NCBI GenBank assembly: GCA_001871685.1
Contig: MNVK01000108.1
Location: 1 to 19,771, forward strand
Length of the DNA: 19,771 bases
Direction: 5' to 3'
Source: Nitrospirae bacterium CG1_02_44_142
GTDB lineage: Bacteria; Nitrospirota; Thermodesulfovibrionia; Thermodesulfovibrionales; UBA1546
Position 1 is the first letter of the stretch, and each line of letters begins with the position of its first letter. Positions 13,338-19,771 of this stretch are shown here, one piece after another. The notes beneath the pieces were generated by a model. It did not search any database. It had not been told where the DNA came from and worked only from the letters and a program-made list of their open reading frames with translations. The translations under genes were made by a program, and so were the position numbers.

Positions 13338-14056
13338 AATTTTATGCCGAAGTCGGGGAAAAGCCCTGTAATATCTTTCAGCTTGTTAGTAAGAAGTATT
13401 ATGCCGAATGCCATCATAAGCAGGCCGCTGATAATCATTATTGCCTTCATGTATCGCTGAAGTTTTTTAGAGTAACTTAAGAAGCTGTTTATGGCAAGCG
13501 ATGAGATAAAAAAAGGCGCTGCCAGGCCAAGCGAATATATGGAGAGCAGTTTTATTCCGTAAACAGCAGAGCCTTTTGCCCCTGCATAGAGAAGGATTGA
13601 GCCGAGGATAGAGCCTATACACGGAGTCCATCCTGCGGCAAAGGTCATGCCGATAGCAAAGGTCCCGATGTATCCGGCAGGTTTGCCGCCAAGATGCACC
13701 TTTCTTTCCCGCATCAGAAAATCAAGTTTAAGAAAACCTGCTATGAAAAGGCCGAAGATTATAATGAGTATGCCGCCGATAATCCTTATCCACTCCTGAT
13801 ACCGGAAGAGAATCTGCCCTGCCGCCGAGGACGACGCCCCCAGCGCAATGAATACGGCGGAGAATCCCGCTATAAATGCAAGTGAGTTTTTGATTGTAAG
13901 ATTCCGAACCCGCTTCCTGTCTGCGCTTCCTGTCAGGTCCTCAAAAGACATGCCTGTTATAAACGAGACATAAGAAGGAAGGAGCGGCAGGACGCACGGC
14001 GAAAGAAAAGATAATATGCCGGCTAAGAATGCTAAGGTGAAAGAGATATCGTTCAT
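13334..14056 (-). CDS. CcdA-type cytochrome c biogenesis / thiol-disulfide membrane transporter
   Basis: This six-helix DsbD-core (CcdA) protein carries reducing equivalents from cytoplasmic thioredoxin across the inner membrane to periplasmic partners in cytochrome c maturation or similar. The two redox cysteines sit in the expected places, LSFLSPCVLPLLPSYVSF in helix 1 and GMTFAAGWTPCIGSILGSIL in helix 4. Further helices are seen at ILIIIFGLFIAGF, LLSIYSLGLAAPFFISSL and IMIISGLLMMAFGIILL. I start it at the ATG 14054-14056, which overlaps the mogA stop as ATGA, a sign of coupled translation. A GTG nine bases upstream is possible. At the 3' end it overlaps the convergent tsaC-type gene by four bases. 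Confidence 0.93.
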   Translation of the reverse strand: MNDISFTLAFLAGILSFLSPCVLPLLPSYVSFITGMSFEDLTGSADRKRVRNLTIKNSLAFIAGFSAVFIALGASSSAAGQILFRYQEWIRIIGGILIIIFGLFIAGFLKLDFLMRERKVHLGGKPAGYIGTFAIGMTFAAGWTPCIGSILGSILLYAGAKGSAVYGIKLLSIYSLGLAAPFFISSLAINSFLSYSKKLQRYMKAIMIISGLLMMAFGIILLTNKLKDITGLFPDFGIKF

Positions 14057-14535
14057 CTCGCGCACTCCGATTGTTCACCCTTTATCTTCTCAATCGCATG
14101 AGGGATTACATCAATTATGGCTTCAAGATTCTCTTTTACTGCCTTTGGACTGCCGGGAAGATTTATTATCAGTGTTTTATCCCTTACACCGGCCACGGCC
14201 CTTGAGAGCATGGACCTCCTTGTTTTCTTTAACCCCTCCATCCTCATTGTCTCGGCAATGCCGGGGATTTCTCTGTTTATTACTTCAAGAGTTGCCTCAG
14301 GCGTAACATCTCTCGGCGAAAGGCCTGTGCCGCCTGTTGTAAGTATCAGGTCAACCTTGCCGGAGTATTCAATAAGCTTTTCTTTTATCATGCTCTTTTC
14401 ATCAGGCAGGATATCATAATGCTTAATCACTGCGCCTATGCTTTTTAGTATGTCTGCAATAGCAGCGCCGCTCAAGTCTTTCCTCTCGCCCCTTGAACCC
14501 TTATCGCTTAATGTTAATATCGCAGCAGTAATCAT
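14053..14535 (-). CDS. MogA/MoaB-type molybdopterin adenylyltransferase
   Basis: Enzymes of this family adenylate molybdopterin before molybdate insertion in molybdenum-cofactor synthesis. The 160-residue protein has the MoCF-binding fold: AAILTLSDKGSRGERKDLSG, DLILTTGGTGLSPRDVTPEAT (about 62-82, nucleotide and substrate site) and TLIINLPGSPKAVKENLEAI. The length and the AILTLSDKG start favour MogA over MoaB. The ATG (14533-14535) has no good Shine-Dalgarno: the bases just upstream belong to the GGGATT repeat that separates it from the MOSC gene. It is followed with an ATGA overlap by the ccdA-type gene. Together with the MOSC neighbour it suggests molybdoenzyme use in this organism. Confidence 0.92.
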   Translation of the reverse strand: MITAAILTLSDKGSRGERKDLSGAAIADILKSIGAVIKHYDILPDEKSMIKEKLIEYSGKVDLILTTGGTGLSPRDVTPEATLEVINREIPGIAETMRMEGLKKTRRSMLSRAVAGVRDKTLIINLPGSPKAVKENLEAIIDVIPHAIEKIKGEQSECAR

Positions 14536-14542
14536 TTTTAAA

Positions 14543-14605
14543 AGGGATTGGGGATTTGGGGTTGGGGATTGGTTTTTTACTAATCCCTAATCTCTAATCC
14601 CTAAC
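14543..14605. repeat. GGGATT/AATCCC repeat between the MOSC gene and mogA
   Basis: The left half (14543-14572) is a run of GGGATTGGGGATTTGGGG-type units. The right half (14580-14605) is TAATCCCTAATCTCTAATCC and then CCTAA, its approximate reverse complement. The element could fold into a long imperfect hairpin. It overlaps the 3' end of the MOSC gene and comes within eight bases of the mogA start codon. Confidence 0.65.
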
Positions 14606-15031
14606 TACTATCTCGTCTCCTTCTTTGATTTTTCCGCCTTTAATCACCTTTACAAATATGCCTTCCTTTGGCATAATGCAGTCGCCTGCCTGATAATATA
14701 TGGCGCAGCGCGTATGACACTCCTTGCCTATCTGGCTTACCTCTGCTTCAACCTCGCCAATTGTCATTTTCGTGCCTATGGGAAGTTCAGGCAGGTTAAT
14801 GCCTTCGGTTGTTATGTTTTCCGCAAAATCACCCGGTTTAACCTTCAAGCCCAGCGCCTGCATTTTCTTGATGCTTTCAAGCGCCAGAAGGCTGACCTGT
14901 CTGTGCCATTCAGATGAGGCGTGAGCGTCGCCCTCAATCCCGTAATTGGTTTTTATTACAGCCTCCTTAACCGGTTTTTTGCGCATACCCTTTCTCTCGC
15001 TCGTATTAATTGCCACAACCTTTCCAGTCAT
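14594..15031 (-). CDS. MOSC domain protein
   Basis: MOSC domains bind molybdenum cofactor or handle sulfur, as in the C-terminus of Moco sulfurase and YiiM-like proteins; stand-alone forms often sit beside moaC or mogA genes. The 145 residues show GIEGDAHASSEWHRQVSLLALESI, KPGDFAENITTEGI, LPIGTKMTIGEVEAEVSQIGKECHTRC and PKEGIFVKVIKGGKIKEGDEI. Cysteines at about 105, 109 and 118 (KECHTRC, GDC) include the likely functional Cys of this subfamily. ATG 15029-15031 has GGAAGG upstream. The last two residues and the TAG stop are encoded by the GGGATT repeat. It lies upstream of mogA on the same strand, supporting a Moco role; the exact reaction is unknown. Confidence 0.88.
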   Translation of the reverse strand: MTGKVVAINTSERKGMRKKPVKEAVIKTNYGIEGDAHASSEWHRQVSLLALESIKKMQALGLKVKPGDFAENITTEGINLPELPIGTKMTIGEVEAEVSQIGKECHTRCAIYYQAGDCIMPKEGIFVKVIKGGKIKEGDEIVVRD

Positions 15032-15051
15032 ATTACAAACCTTCCTTTCTG

Positions 15052-15951
15052 TTATGTTTTTAGTCTTAAATATTCAAAAAGCCCCGCAAGCCCTCCGGAG
15101 GCCGTGGATAAAAACCAGGCAAACGACATCGCGGTTGCCATCTCCGGTTTAACGCCTGCCATGCCGAATAAAAGAACGAACGCCCCCTCTCTCAATCCGA
15201 TTCCCGAGATAGAAATCGGCAGCGTAGAGATAGTTACTATTATAGGGAAAAATATAAAAAAATATGAAAGATAAATATGCTGTCCCAGGCCCAGCGCAAT
15301 TATATACATGGATAAGATGGACAATACCTGAATAGCGCATGAGAGCAGGAGCGCTTTTGTGAGGAGTATTTTTTGGCTGCTGTATGCGTTAAAGTATCCG
15401 TAAAATTCTGAAATGGCTTTTATCCCTTTGCCGAGACGGAGCCTGAGCAGCGTGAAACTTCCGATAAGAAATGAGAAGACTATGGTTGGCAGCAGCCATT
15501 CAATTAATGAGCCTTTTACATATTTAAATCCTGCGGCAAAAGATATAAGCGCTATCGTCATCAGCGATATAAACCCTATGTATCTGTCCATGAAGACAGA
15601 GGCAAAACTGAGGCTGCCTTTATTTGTCTCTTTATAAAGATAATAGGTCTTCACGGCGTCTCCGCCGACGAGGCCCGGAAGAAATGTGTTAAAGAAAGAG
15701 CCGATGAGGTAAAAAGAGAAAAGCCTTTTCCCTTTGAATTCTTCAGGCAGCAGAAGCCTCCACCGTATGGATGAAACATATATAGAAAAAATATATATAA
15801 ATATTACGCCGATAAAGGCAAGGGGATTTATGGTTTTAATGATTGTCAATACCTTTTCCACCCCTGTCTTTGAGAGCACGAAATAAAGCAGGCTGGAGCT
15901 TACAGCGAGCTTTAGGATAAGCAGGAGTATTTTATTCAGTTTCCGCGCCAA
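15052..15951 (-). CDS. Flippase-like integral membrane protein (LPG synthase TM / UPF0104 family)
   Basis: This 299-residue polytopic protein resembles the AglD/MprF N-terminal membrane domain family. Visible features are about seven or eight hydrophobic helices, the conserved RWRLLLPEE after helix 2, FFNTFLPGLVGGDAVKTYYLYKE, and a C-terminal PISISGIGLREGAFVLLF. Members often lie beside polyprenyl-phosphate glycosyltransferases and are thought to move lipid-linked substrates, though the activity is mostly unproven. The start is a TTG at 15949-15951 inside the end of the GT2 gene (20-base overlap), with no clear ribosome binding site, so translation is probably coupled. A few residues' uncertainty in the start remains. 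Confidence 0.87.
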   Translation of the reverse strand: MARKLNKILLLILKLAVSSSLLYFVLSKTGVEKVLTIIKTINPLAFIGVIFIYIFSIYVSSIRWRLLLPEEFKGKRLFSFYLIGSFFNTFLPGLVGGDAVKTYYLYKETNKGSLSFASVFMDRYIGFISLMTIALISFAAGFKYVKGSLIEWLLPTIVFSFLIGSFTLLRLRLGKGIKAISEFYGYFNAYSSQKILLTKALLLSCAIQVLSILSMYIIALGLGQHIYLSYFFIFFPIIVTISTLPISISGIGLREGAFVLLFGMAGVKPEMATAMSFAWFLSTASGGLAGLFEYLRLKT

Positions 15952-16879
15952 TTATTTTCTTGATGACGTAAATAGGTTTTCTCTGGCTTTCGTGATACAC
16001 CCTGACGAGCATTTCACCCAGCAGCCCCATGCCGATTAACTGTATTCCTACGATTATTAATAAAATTCCCAAAAGGAGCAGAGGCCTTCCACCTATTGGT
16101 TTTCCGAGAAATATTTTTTCCAGGCTGAGATAAAGGGATATGAAAAAGCCTGCTGCGCCGCTGAATAATCCGATAGGGCCGAAGAACTGCAGAGGCTTTG
16201 TTGAAAAACTCTGGAGAAATTTAACGGTTATAAGGTCCAGAATTACTTTCATGGTCCGGGACAGCCCGTATTTTGACTTTCCTCTGAGCCTCGGATAATG
16301 GGTTGTCTCTACCTCTGCCACGCGGACGCCGTACCAGCTTGCAATTGCCGGGATGAACCTGTGCATCTCGCCGTACAATTTCAAATTCTTGATGACTTCT
16401 CTCCTGTATGCCTTGAGGGAGCAGCCGTAGTCGTGCAGTTTAACTCCGGTTACCTTGCTTATAATCCAGTTTGCAAGCATTGAAGGAAGCCGCCTGGTAA
16501 TGAATGCATCCTTTCTTTTTTTTCGCCATCCGCTGACCAGGTCGTTGTCTTTTATCAAGTCAAGAAGTTTAGGGATGTCCGCCGGGTCGTTCTGGAGGTC
16601 TCCATCCATTGTTACAACTATATCTCCTCTTGCGAAATCAAAGCCTGCTGCAAAGGCTGCGGTCTGCCCGAAATTTCTTCTCAGGCTGAGCACGACGACT
16701 TTTTTGTCTCCTGCCTGAATCCCTTCAAGTCCTGCTAATGTTTTGTCATTGCTTCCATCGTCAACATAGATTATTTCATAGCCGCATCCGATACGTTCAA
16801 GCGTCTCCGTGAGCCTCTGATGCAGGACGGCTATGTTTTCTTCTTCGTTATATAGAGGTATTACAACAGAAACTTTCAT
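15932..16879 (-). CDS. GT2 polyprenyl-phosphate glycosyltransferase (DPM1/ArnC/GtrB-like)
   Basis: The enzyme probably moves a sugar from a nucleotide donor to undecaprenyl phosphate on the cytoplasmic face. The GT-A domain shows MKVSVVIPLYNEEENI, IIYVDDGSNDKT (about 37-47), RRNFGQTAAFAAGFDFARGDIVVTMDGDLQNDP (about 67-99, with the DGD metal site at 92-94) and GCSLKAYRREVI. Two C-terminal membrane helices follow (about 237-257 and 270-295). The ATG at 16877-16879 overlaps the preceding gene's stop as TGATG. Its product would be the natural donor for the GT39 domain encoded just upstream, as ArnC supplies ArnT. The sugar cannot be read from the sequence. Confidence 0.92.
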   Translation of the reverse strand: MKVSVVIPLYNEEENIAVLHQRLTETLERIGCGYEIIYVDDGSNDKTLAGLEGIQAGDKKVVVLSLRRNFGQTAAFAAGFDFARGDIVVTMDGDLQNDPADIPKLLDLIKDNDLVSGWRKKRKDAFITRRLPSMLANWIISKVTGVKLHDYGCSLKAYRREVIKNLKLYGEMHRFIPAIASWYGVRVAEVETTHYPRLRGKSKYGLSRTMKVILDLITVKFLQSFSTKPLQFFGPIGLFSGAAGFFISLYLSLEKIFLGKPIGGRPLLLLGILLIIVGIQLIGMGLLGEMLVRVYHESQRKPIYVIKKIIGAETE

Positions 16880-19107
16880 CAGTAGCTGTTTATCCCTTTC
16901 TGCGGCATCCCCTTAAAGTTATAGCATGTGAATATAGAGTAGTCTCTGAGCTTTTTGTCTTTGCTGTAAACATTAAGGACCTGCTTTTCGCATCTGTCAA
17001 ATGCCGTCCCGACTGTTTCAGGCATTTGCACATTGTCTATTGTAACAAAAATCGCATTAAAATTGATGAGTGTATCAAACCCGGGCCAGAGGTCATACTG
17101 GTTCATTCTTCTTCCAAGATTAACGCAGTAGGTAATGGGCTGTCCCTTTACATAGAAGGCAAGCTCGCTTGAGACCTGATATTTGTCGGAGAAAATAAAG
17201 AATTGCCCCTTTTTTGAGAGACCTTCAGACACTCTGCTTACCTCTACGCCGAGTTCTTTCCATCCCCTGGTCCTGGCTGTCGGGTCCAATTTAGGCGGCA
17301 AATTAACAATGGCAGGATAATGCGCAATTACCGTGATTATCAGTGAAATGAAAACACCGGCGATTACCGTCCACCGCACCCATTTTTTTATGCCTTCCCA
17401 TCTGCTGATGAACACAGCAGAAAAGGCGATAAACCCGGTCGCATAAGCAGGAAGCGCCCAGTTTGCCTGCACCTTGCCCTGAAAACTCTTAAGCAGGAAG
17501 AAAACAATTATGGGGACAGAAAAAAAGAAAAGGAAATTCCCGCTATATTTATCTGACAATCCACTCAACCTGTCATTCCGAGCGTAGCGAGGAATCTCAT
17601 CTTTAGCGATTGCTTTGTCGTCCCCCGATATTATCGGGAGACTCCTCGCAATGACATTTTCATTCTCCTTTGTATCTCCTTGCGGCATGATTGTTTTATT
17701 TTTAAGTTTAAATAATGAATACATTATAAGTACAAAAATTATTGGAGTGATTATCCCGAGCTGCGAGCCTAAGAATTCAGAGAAGTCCTTTAACCACTGC
17801 TCGCTGATTATGGACCACTGGCCGCTGATATGCGCCTGACCTGCTGTATGCCTTAAAGTAACCCAGTCATGCCCTGCGTTCCAGATAATAACAGGGCTGA
17901 AGATGATGAGGCTTAAAGCAAGGCTTATATAAGGCTCTTTTGTAAGGAGAATCCTTCTGCGCTGCTTTGAGGTTAGAAGGAAAAGCAGCGCGCAGATGTA
18001 AAAAAAAGCCATTGTGTATTTTGTGAGAAGGCCCAAACCAATGGAGACGCCGAGGAGAAGCCAAAGACCGTAATGCGTAATGCGTGATGCGTGATGTGCA
18101 TTTTCTTTTAACTCATTACTCATTACGGATAACGCATCACGATTTATTGCTCTCCAAAACAGATAAAGCGACAATACCCAGAAAAATATAAACGGCGAGT
18201 CTATTGTAAAAAGCGCTCCGTATGCAGAATAAAGCGGAATAATCTGCATTAATAATGCGGCTGCTAATCCAGTCCTTTTGTCAAACATTTTTTTACCGAG
18301 CAGATATATAAAGATACTGCTGAGCGCAGAGGATACGACAGCCATTATCCGTATGCCGAGCACATTGTCTCCGAATATAGCTGTGCCGAATGCTATGAGG
18401 TAAGCAATTATCGGGCCCTTTGAGTAGTAGCTTAAATCAAGCCTTCTGGACCATTCCCAGTAATGCGCCTCGTCAGGGCTCAGGTCCATAACGCCGTGTG
18501 TGATGTAATAAATGCGGAAAAGGCTCATCCCCAGCAGAGAGATTAGAAGCGCGGTGGTGTAGGGTTTAGACTTGTATCTGACAGACGCCCATTCATAAAA
18601 CTTGATTACAAGGATAGAGACAGCAATGCCTATCAATGCTCCGACAAGCACATCAGACGGATAATGAACACCGACGTATACCCTGGATAAGCCTACGAGC
18701 AAAGCCGCTGTCAGCGCTGTCCACCGCACCCATTTTCCCGACAGGTATGACAAGGCAAGTATAATTGCGAATGAATTAGCGGCATGATTTGAAGGCATGG
18801 AAAAAGAATTAGTGCAGCCTACAAGTGTCCTTGCGCCTTCCAACACATGGCAGGGGCGTATTCTCCCTATGAGATGCTTCAATATATTTGCTGTCCAGTC
18901 AGAGAGCGCCACAGATATGATTGTCAGGACTATCGGGATTAGAGCCTTTTTTTTATTTTTTATTATGAGCCACGCCATTAAAATCAGAATGATGAAATAA
19001 TACCTGTCGGTAATAACCGGCATGGAGACGTCAAAGACAATGTTCTGCAGTCCTCTGTTTATCAACTGAAACAGAGCTGTGTCAATTTCACGAAGAATTT
19101 CCAACAC
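16879..19107 (-). CDS. PAP2 phosphatase - GT39 (ArnT/PMT-like) glycosyltransferase fusion
   Basis: This 742-residue membrane protein has two parts. Residues 1-170 form a PAP2 lipid phosphatase domain with all three motifs: K77-x6-R84-P85, PSNH (105-108) and SR-x5-H-x3-D (141-152). From about 185 follows a GT39-type transferase, with DEAHYWEWSRRLDLSYYSKGP (from 212; its DE is the presumed catalytic motif) and many helices, ending in a soluble periplasmic part. ArnT-like enzymes take sugars from undecaprenyl phosphate; a PAP2 domain could recycle the carrier or act on a phospholipid. Extra hydrophilic segments at about 323-347, 425-440 and 485-513 coincide with or resemble dispersed repeats. 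The start is a GTG without Shine-Dalgarno. Confidence 0.92.
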   Translation of the reverse strand: MLEILREIDTALFQLINRGLQNIVFDVSMPVITDRYYFIILILMAWLIIKNKKKALIPIVLTIISVALSDWTANILKHLIGRIRPCHVLEGARTLVGCTNSFSMPSNHAANSFAIILALSYLSGKWVRWTALTAALLVGLSRVYVGVHYPSDVLVGALIGIAVSILVIKFYEWASVRYKSKPYTTALLISLLGMSLFRIYYITHGVMDLSPDEAHYWEWSRRLDLSYYSKGPIIAYLIAFGTAIFGDNVLGIRIMAVVSSALSSIFIYLLGKKMFDKRTGLAAALLMQIIPLYSAYGALFTIDSPFIFFWVLSLYLFWRAINRDALSVMSNELKENAHHASRITHYGLWLLLGVSIGLGLLTKYTMAFFYICALLFLLTSKQRRRILLTKEPYISLALSLIIFSPVIIWNAGHDWVTLRHTAGQAHISGQWSIISEQWLKDFSEFLGSQLGIITPIIFVLIMYSLFKLKNKTIMPQGDTKENENVIARSLPIISGDDKAIAKDEIPRYARNDRLSGLSDKYSGNFLFFFSVPIIVFFLLKSFQGKVQANWALPAYATGFIAFSAVFISRWEGIKKWVRWTVIAGVFISLIITVIAHYPAIVNLPPKLDPTARTRGWKELGVEVSRVSEGLSKKGQFFIFSDKYQVSSELAFYVKGQPITYCVNLGRRMNQYDLWPGFDTLINFNAIFVTIDNVQMPETVGTAFDRCEKQVLNVYSKDKKLRDYSIFTCYNFKGMPQKGINSY
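17571..17656. repeat. TGTCATTCCGAG...CTCGCAATGACA palindromic element inside the GT39 part
   Basis: TGTCATTCCGAG (17571-17582) and CTCGCAATGACA (17645-17656) are 12-base arms matching at 11 positions. Nested within is CCCGATA/TATCGGG (about 17624-17638). The pattern is a familiar dispersed repeat type of several bacterial phyla. It is translated here as VIARSLP...DEIPRYARNDR in a hydrophilic loop, without stop or frame loss. Confidence 0.8.
18066..18141. repeat. TAATGCG/TGATGCG repeat inside the GT39 part
   Basis: The left portion is a tandem run of GTAATGCGTAATGCGTGATG units from 18070. The right portion (about 18112-18140) reads CTCATTACTCATTACGGATA then ACGCATCACG, roughly its reverse complement. 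On the minus strand it is read as ALSVMSNELKENAHHASRITHYG, a hydrophilic stretch between two membrane helices. Confidence 0.75.
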
Positions 19108-19121
19108 GGTGTTATATTATA
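19105..19121 (-). promoter_or_regulatory. -10 element and GTG start of the PAP2-GT39 gene
   Basis: A perfect TATAAT (19116-19121, minus strand) lies eight bases before the GTG (19105-19107). Transcription starting 6-7 bases after it would give a leader of only one or two bases. No Shine-Dalgarno precedes the GTG and no good -35 is seen. The message may be leaderless; inferred from spacing only. Confidence 0.4.
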
Positions 19122-19157
19122 AATGTAATATCTTTTTTTATTCCACAGATGCGATTC

Positions 19158-19186
19158 TTGACAAGCATCGTTGTGTGTGAGATAGT
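19158..19186 (+). promoter_or_regulatory. Sigma70-type promoter of the PhnD-like gene
   Basis: TTGACA (19158-19163, perfect), 17-base spacer, GATAGT (19181-19186). GATGC (19149-19153) and GCATC (19165-19169) flank the -35 as a small inverted repeat that could be an operator. The leader would be about 35 bases with GAGGAGG before the ATG. Confidence 0.6.
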
Positions 19187-19227
19187 ATTTTGTGGTAAGG
19201 CTCATCTTTACTGTGAGGAGGGGTATA

Positions 19228-19771
19228 ATGCATATAGCAATTGTTTCCATGATGTTATTTTTTCTCGCAAGCATGTCTTACGCTGAAGAACTAACCTTAG
19301 GGCTTATCCCTGAGCAGAATGTTTTTAAGCAGGCGGAAAGGTATAAGCTTCTTGGAGAGTATATAGAAAAAAAGGCAGGCATAAAGATAAAGCTCACTAT
19401 TCTGCCGAGATACGGCAATATAATTGACAGGTTCAAGGCTGATAAGATGGACGGAGCATTCTTCGGAAGTTTTACAGGCGCAATGGCCATTGAAACATTG
19501 GGTGTTGAACCGATTGCCCGCCCTGTGAACCTTGACGGCACATCCACCTATAAAGGATATATCTTTGTGAGGAAGGACAGCGGCATAAAAAATACAGCGG
19601 ATATGAAGGGTAAAAGGCTTGTTCTTGTAGAAAAGGCAACCACAGCAGGATATGTCTTCCCGATGGCATATTTCAATAAACACGGGATAAATATAGACAC
19701 TTATTTCAGGGAATATTATTTTGCGGGCAGCCATGACGCAGCGATATACGCAGTGCTTGATAAGAAGGCAG
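19228..19771 (+). CDS. PhnD-like phosphate/phosphonate-type periplasmic binding protein (partial)
   Basis: The frame opens at ATG 19228, after GAGGAGG, and is still open at the window end (181 codons seen). Residues 1-19 look like a Sec signal peptide (hydrophobic core MMLFFLASM, likely cleavage after SYA). The mature part matches the PhnD/SsuA-like family of ABC-transporter binding proteins: LGLIPEQNVFKQAERYKLLGEYIEKKAG, a DGAFFGSFTGAMA strand, PIARPVNLDGTSTYKGYIFVRKDSGI and ADMKGKRLVLVEKATTAGYVFPMAYF. Such proteins bind phosphite or phosphonates, but many stand-alone members have other ligands or act as sensor inputs. The transporter genes, if any, are beyond the window. It is divergent from the PAP2-GT39 gene. 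Confidence 0.88.
   Translation, partial: MHIAIVSMMLFFLASMSYAEELTLGLIPEQNVFKQAERYKLLGEYIEKKAGIKIKLTILPRYGNIIDRFKADKMDGAFFGSFTGAMAIETLGVEPIARPVNLDGTSTYKGYIFVRKDSGIKNTADMKGKRLVLVEKATTAGYVFPMAYFNKHGINIDTYFREYYFAGSHDAAIYAVLDKKA

Noticed and set aside
14536..14593. Molybdenum-cofactor riboswitch in front of mogA
   Set aside because: The region consists of tandem GGGATT-type repeat units and does not resemble the conserved Moco aptamer.
16879..19107. PAP2-GT39 fusion as an assembly or frameshift artefact
   Set aside because: The frame is continuous, both domains have intact motifs in the expected order and the linker contains no repeat or homopolymer that would join two genes falsely.
1..19771. 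tRNA, rRNA or other standard RNA genes
   Set aside because: I saw no cloverleaf with a GTTC-loop signature or rRNA-like segment outside coding regions; a covariance-model scan would be decisive.

Overview
The window looks like a chromosomal stretch from a Gram-negative bacterium of moderate GC content (by eye somewhat below 50 %). LptF and LptG imply an LPS-bearing outer membrane. The protein style, the short EF-Ts and the many small palindromic repeats remind me of Nitrospirota or former deltaproteobacterial genomes. That taxonomic guess is an inference and was not searched.

Layout. (1) 1-97: the leader-distal end of a type I-C-like CRISPR array (one intact repeat, one spacer, one decayed repeat). 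(2) 147-921: a type II toxin-antitoxin locus on the minus strand (Phd/YefM-like antitoxin, RelE/ParE-like toxin), followed in the same frame by a 5'-truncated yoeB relic. (3) 1134-2954, minus: folE, folD and a carboxymuconolactone-decarboxylase-like gene (folate/C1 metabolism). (4) 3079-5240, plus: lptF-lptG. (5) 5429-8824, plus: the translation operon rpsB-tsf-pyrH-frr, then a 53-residue unknown protein and a TraR/DksA-type zinc-finger regulator whose N-terminal tail is frameshifted at an A8 run. (6) 8914-11127, minus: truA and a membrane GAF/HD-GYP protein. (7) 11240-13337, plus: hisD and a TsaC/Sua5-type gene, separated by a long imperfect inverted repeat. (8) 13334-19107, minus: a probable transcription unit of a PAP2-GT39 fusion, a GT2 polyprenyl-phosphate glycosyltransferase, a flippase-like membrane protein, a MOSC protein, a MogA-type enzyme and a CcdA-type thiol-disulfide transporter. 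(9) 19228-end, plus: the 5' part of a PhnD-like periplasmic binding protein with a good sigma70-type promoter.

How the genes work together. Region 5 couples ribosome and translation-factor synthesis with UMP kinase, a very common bacterial arrangement. Region 8 combines an ArnC/ArnT-like envelope sugar-modification module (lipid-linked sugar donor, membrane transferase and a phosphatase domain on one polypeptide) with molybdenum-cofactor and cytochrome c/thiol functions.

The most distinctive property is the density of small dispersed palindromic or tandem repeats. Several lie inside reading frames without breaking them: in truA, three candidate sites in the PAP2-GT39 gene, and one in the tail of the DksA-like gene. 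Another supplies the stop codon of the MOSC gene and abuts the mogA start. I see no complete new defence or biosynthetic system. The best leads are the repeat-in-gene insertions, the toxin/yoeB junction with its possible ATT start, the A8 frameshift and the 12.6 kb inverted repeat.
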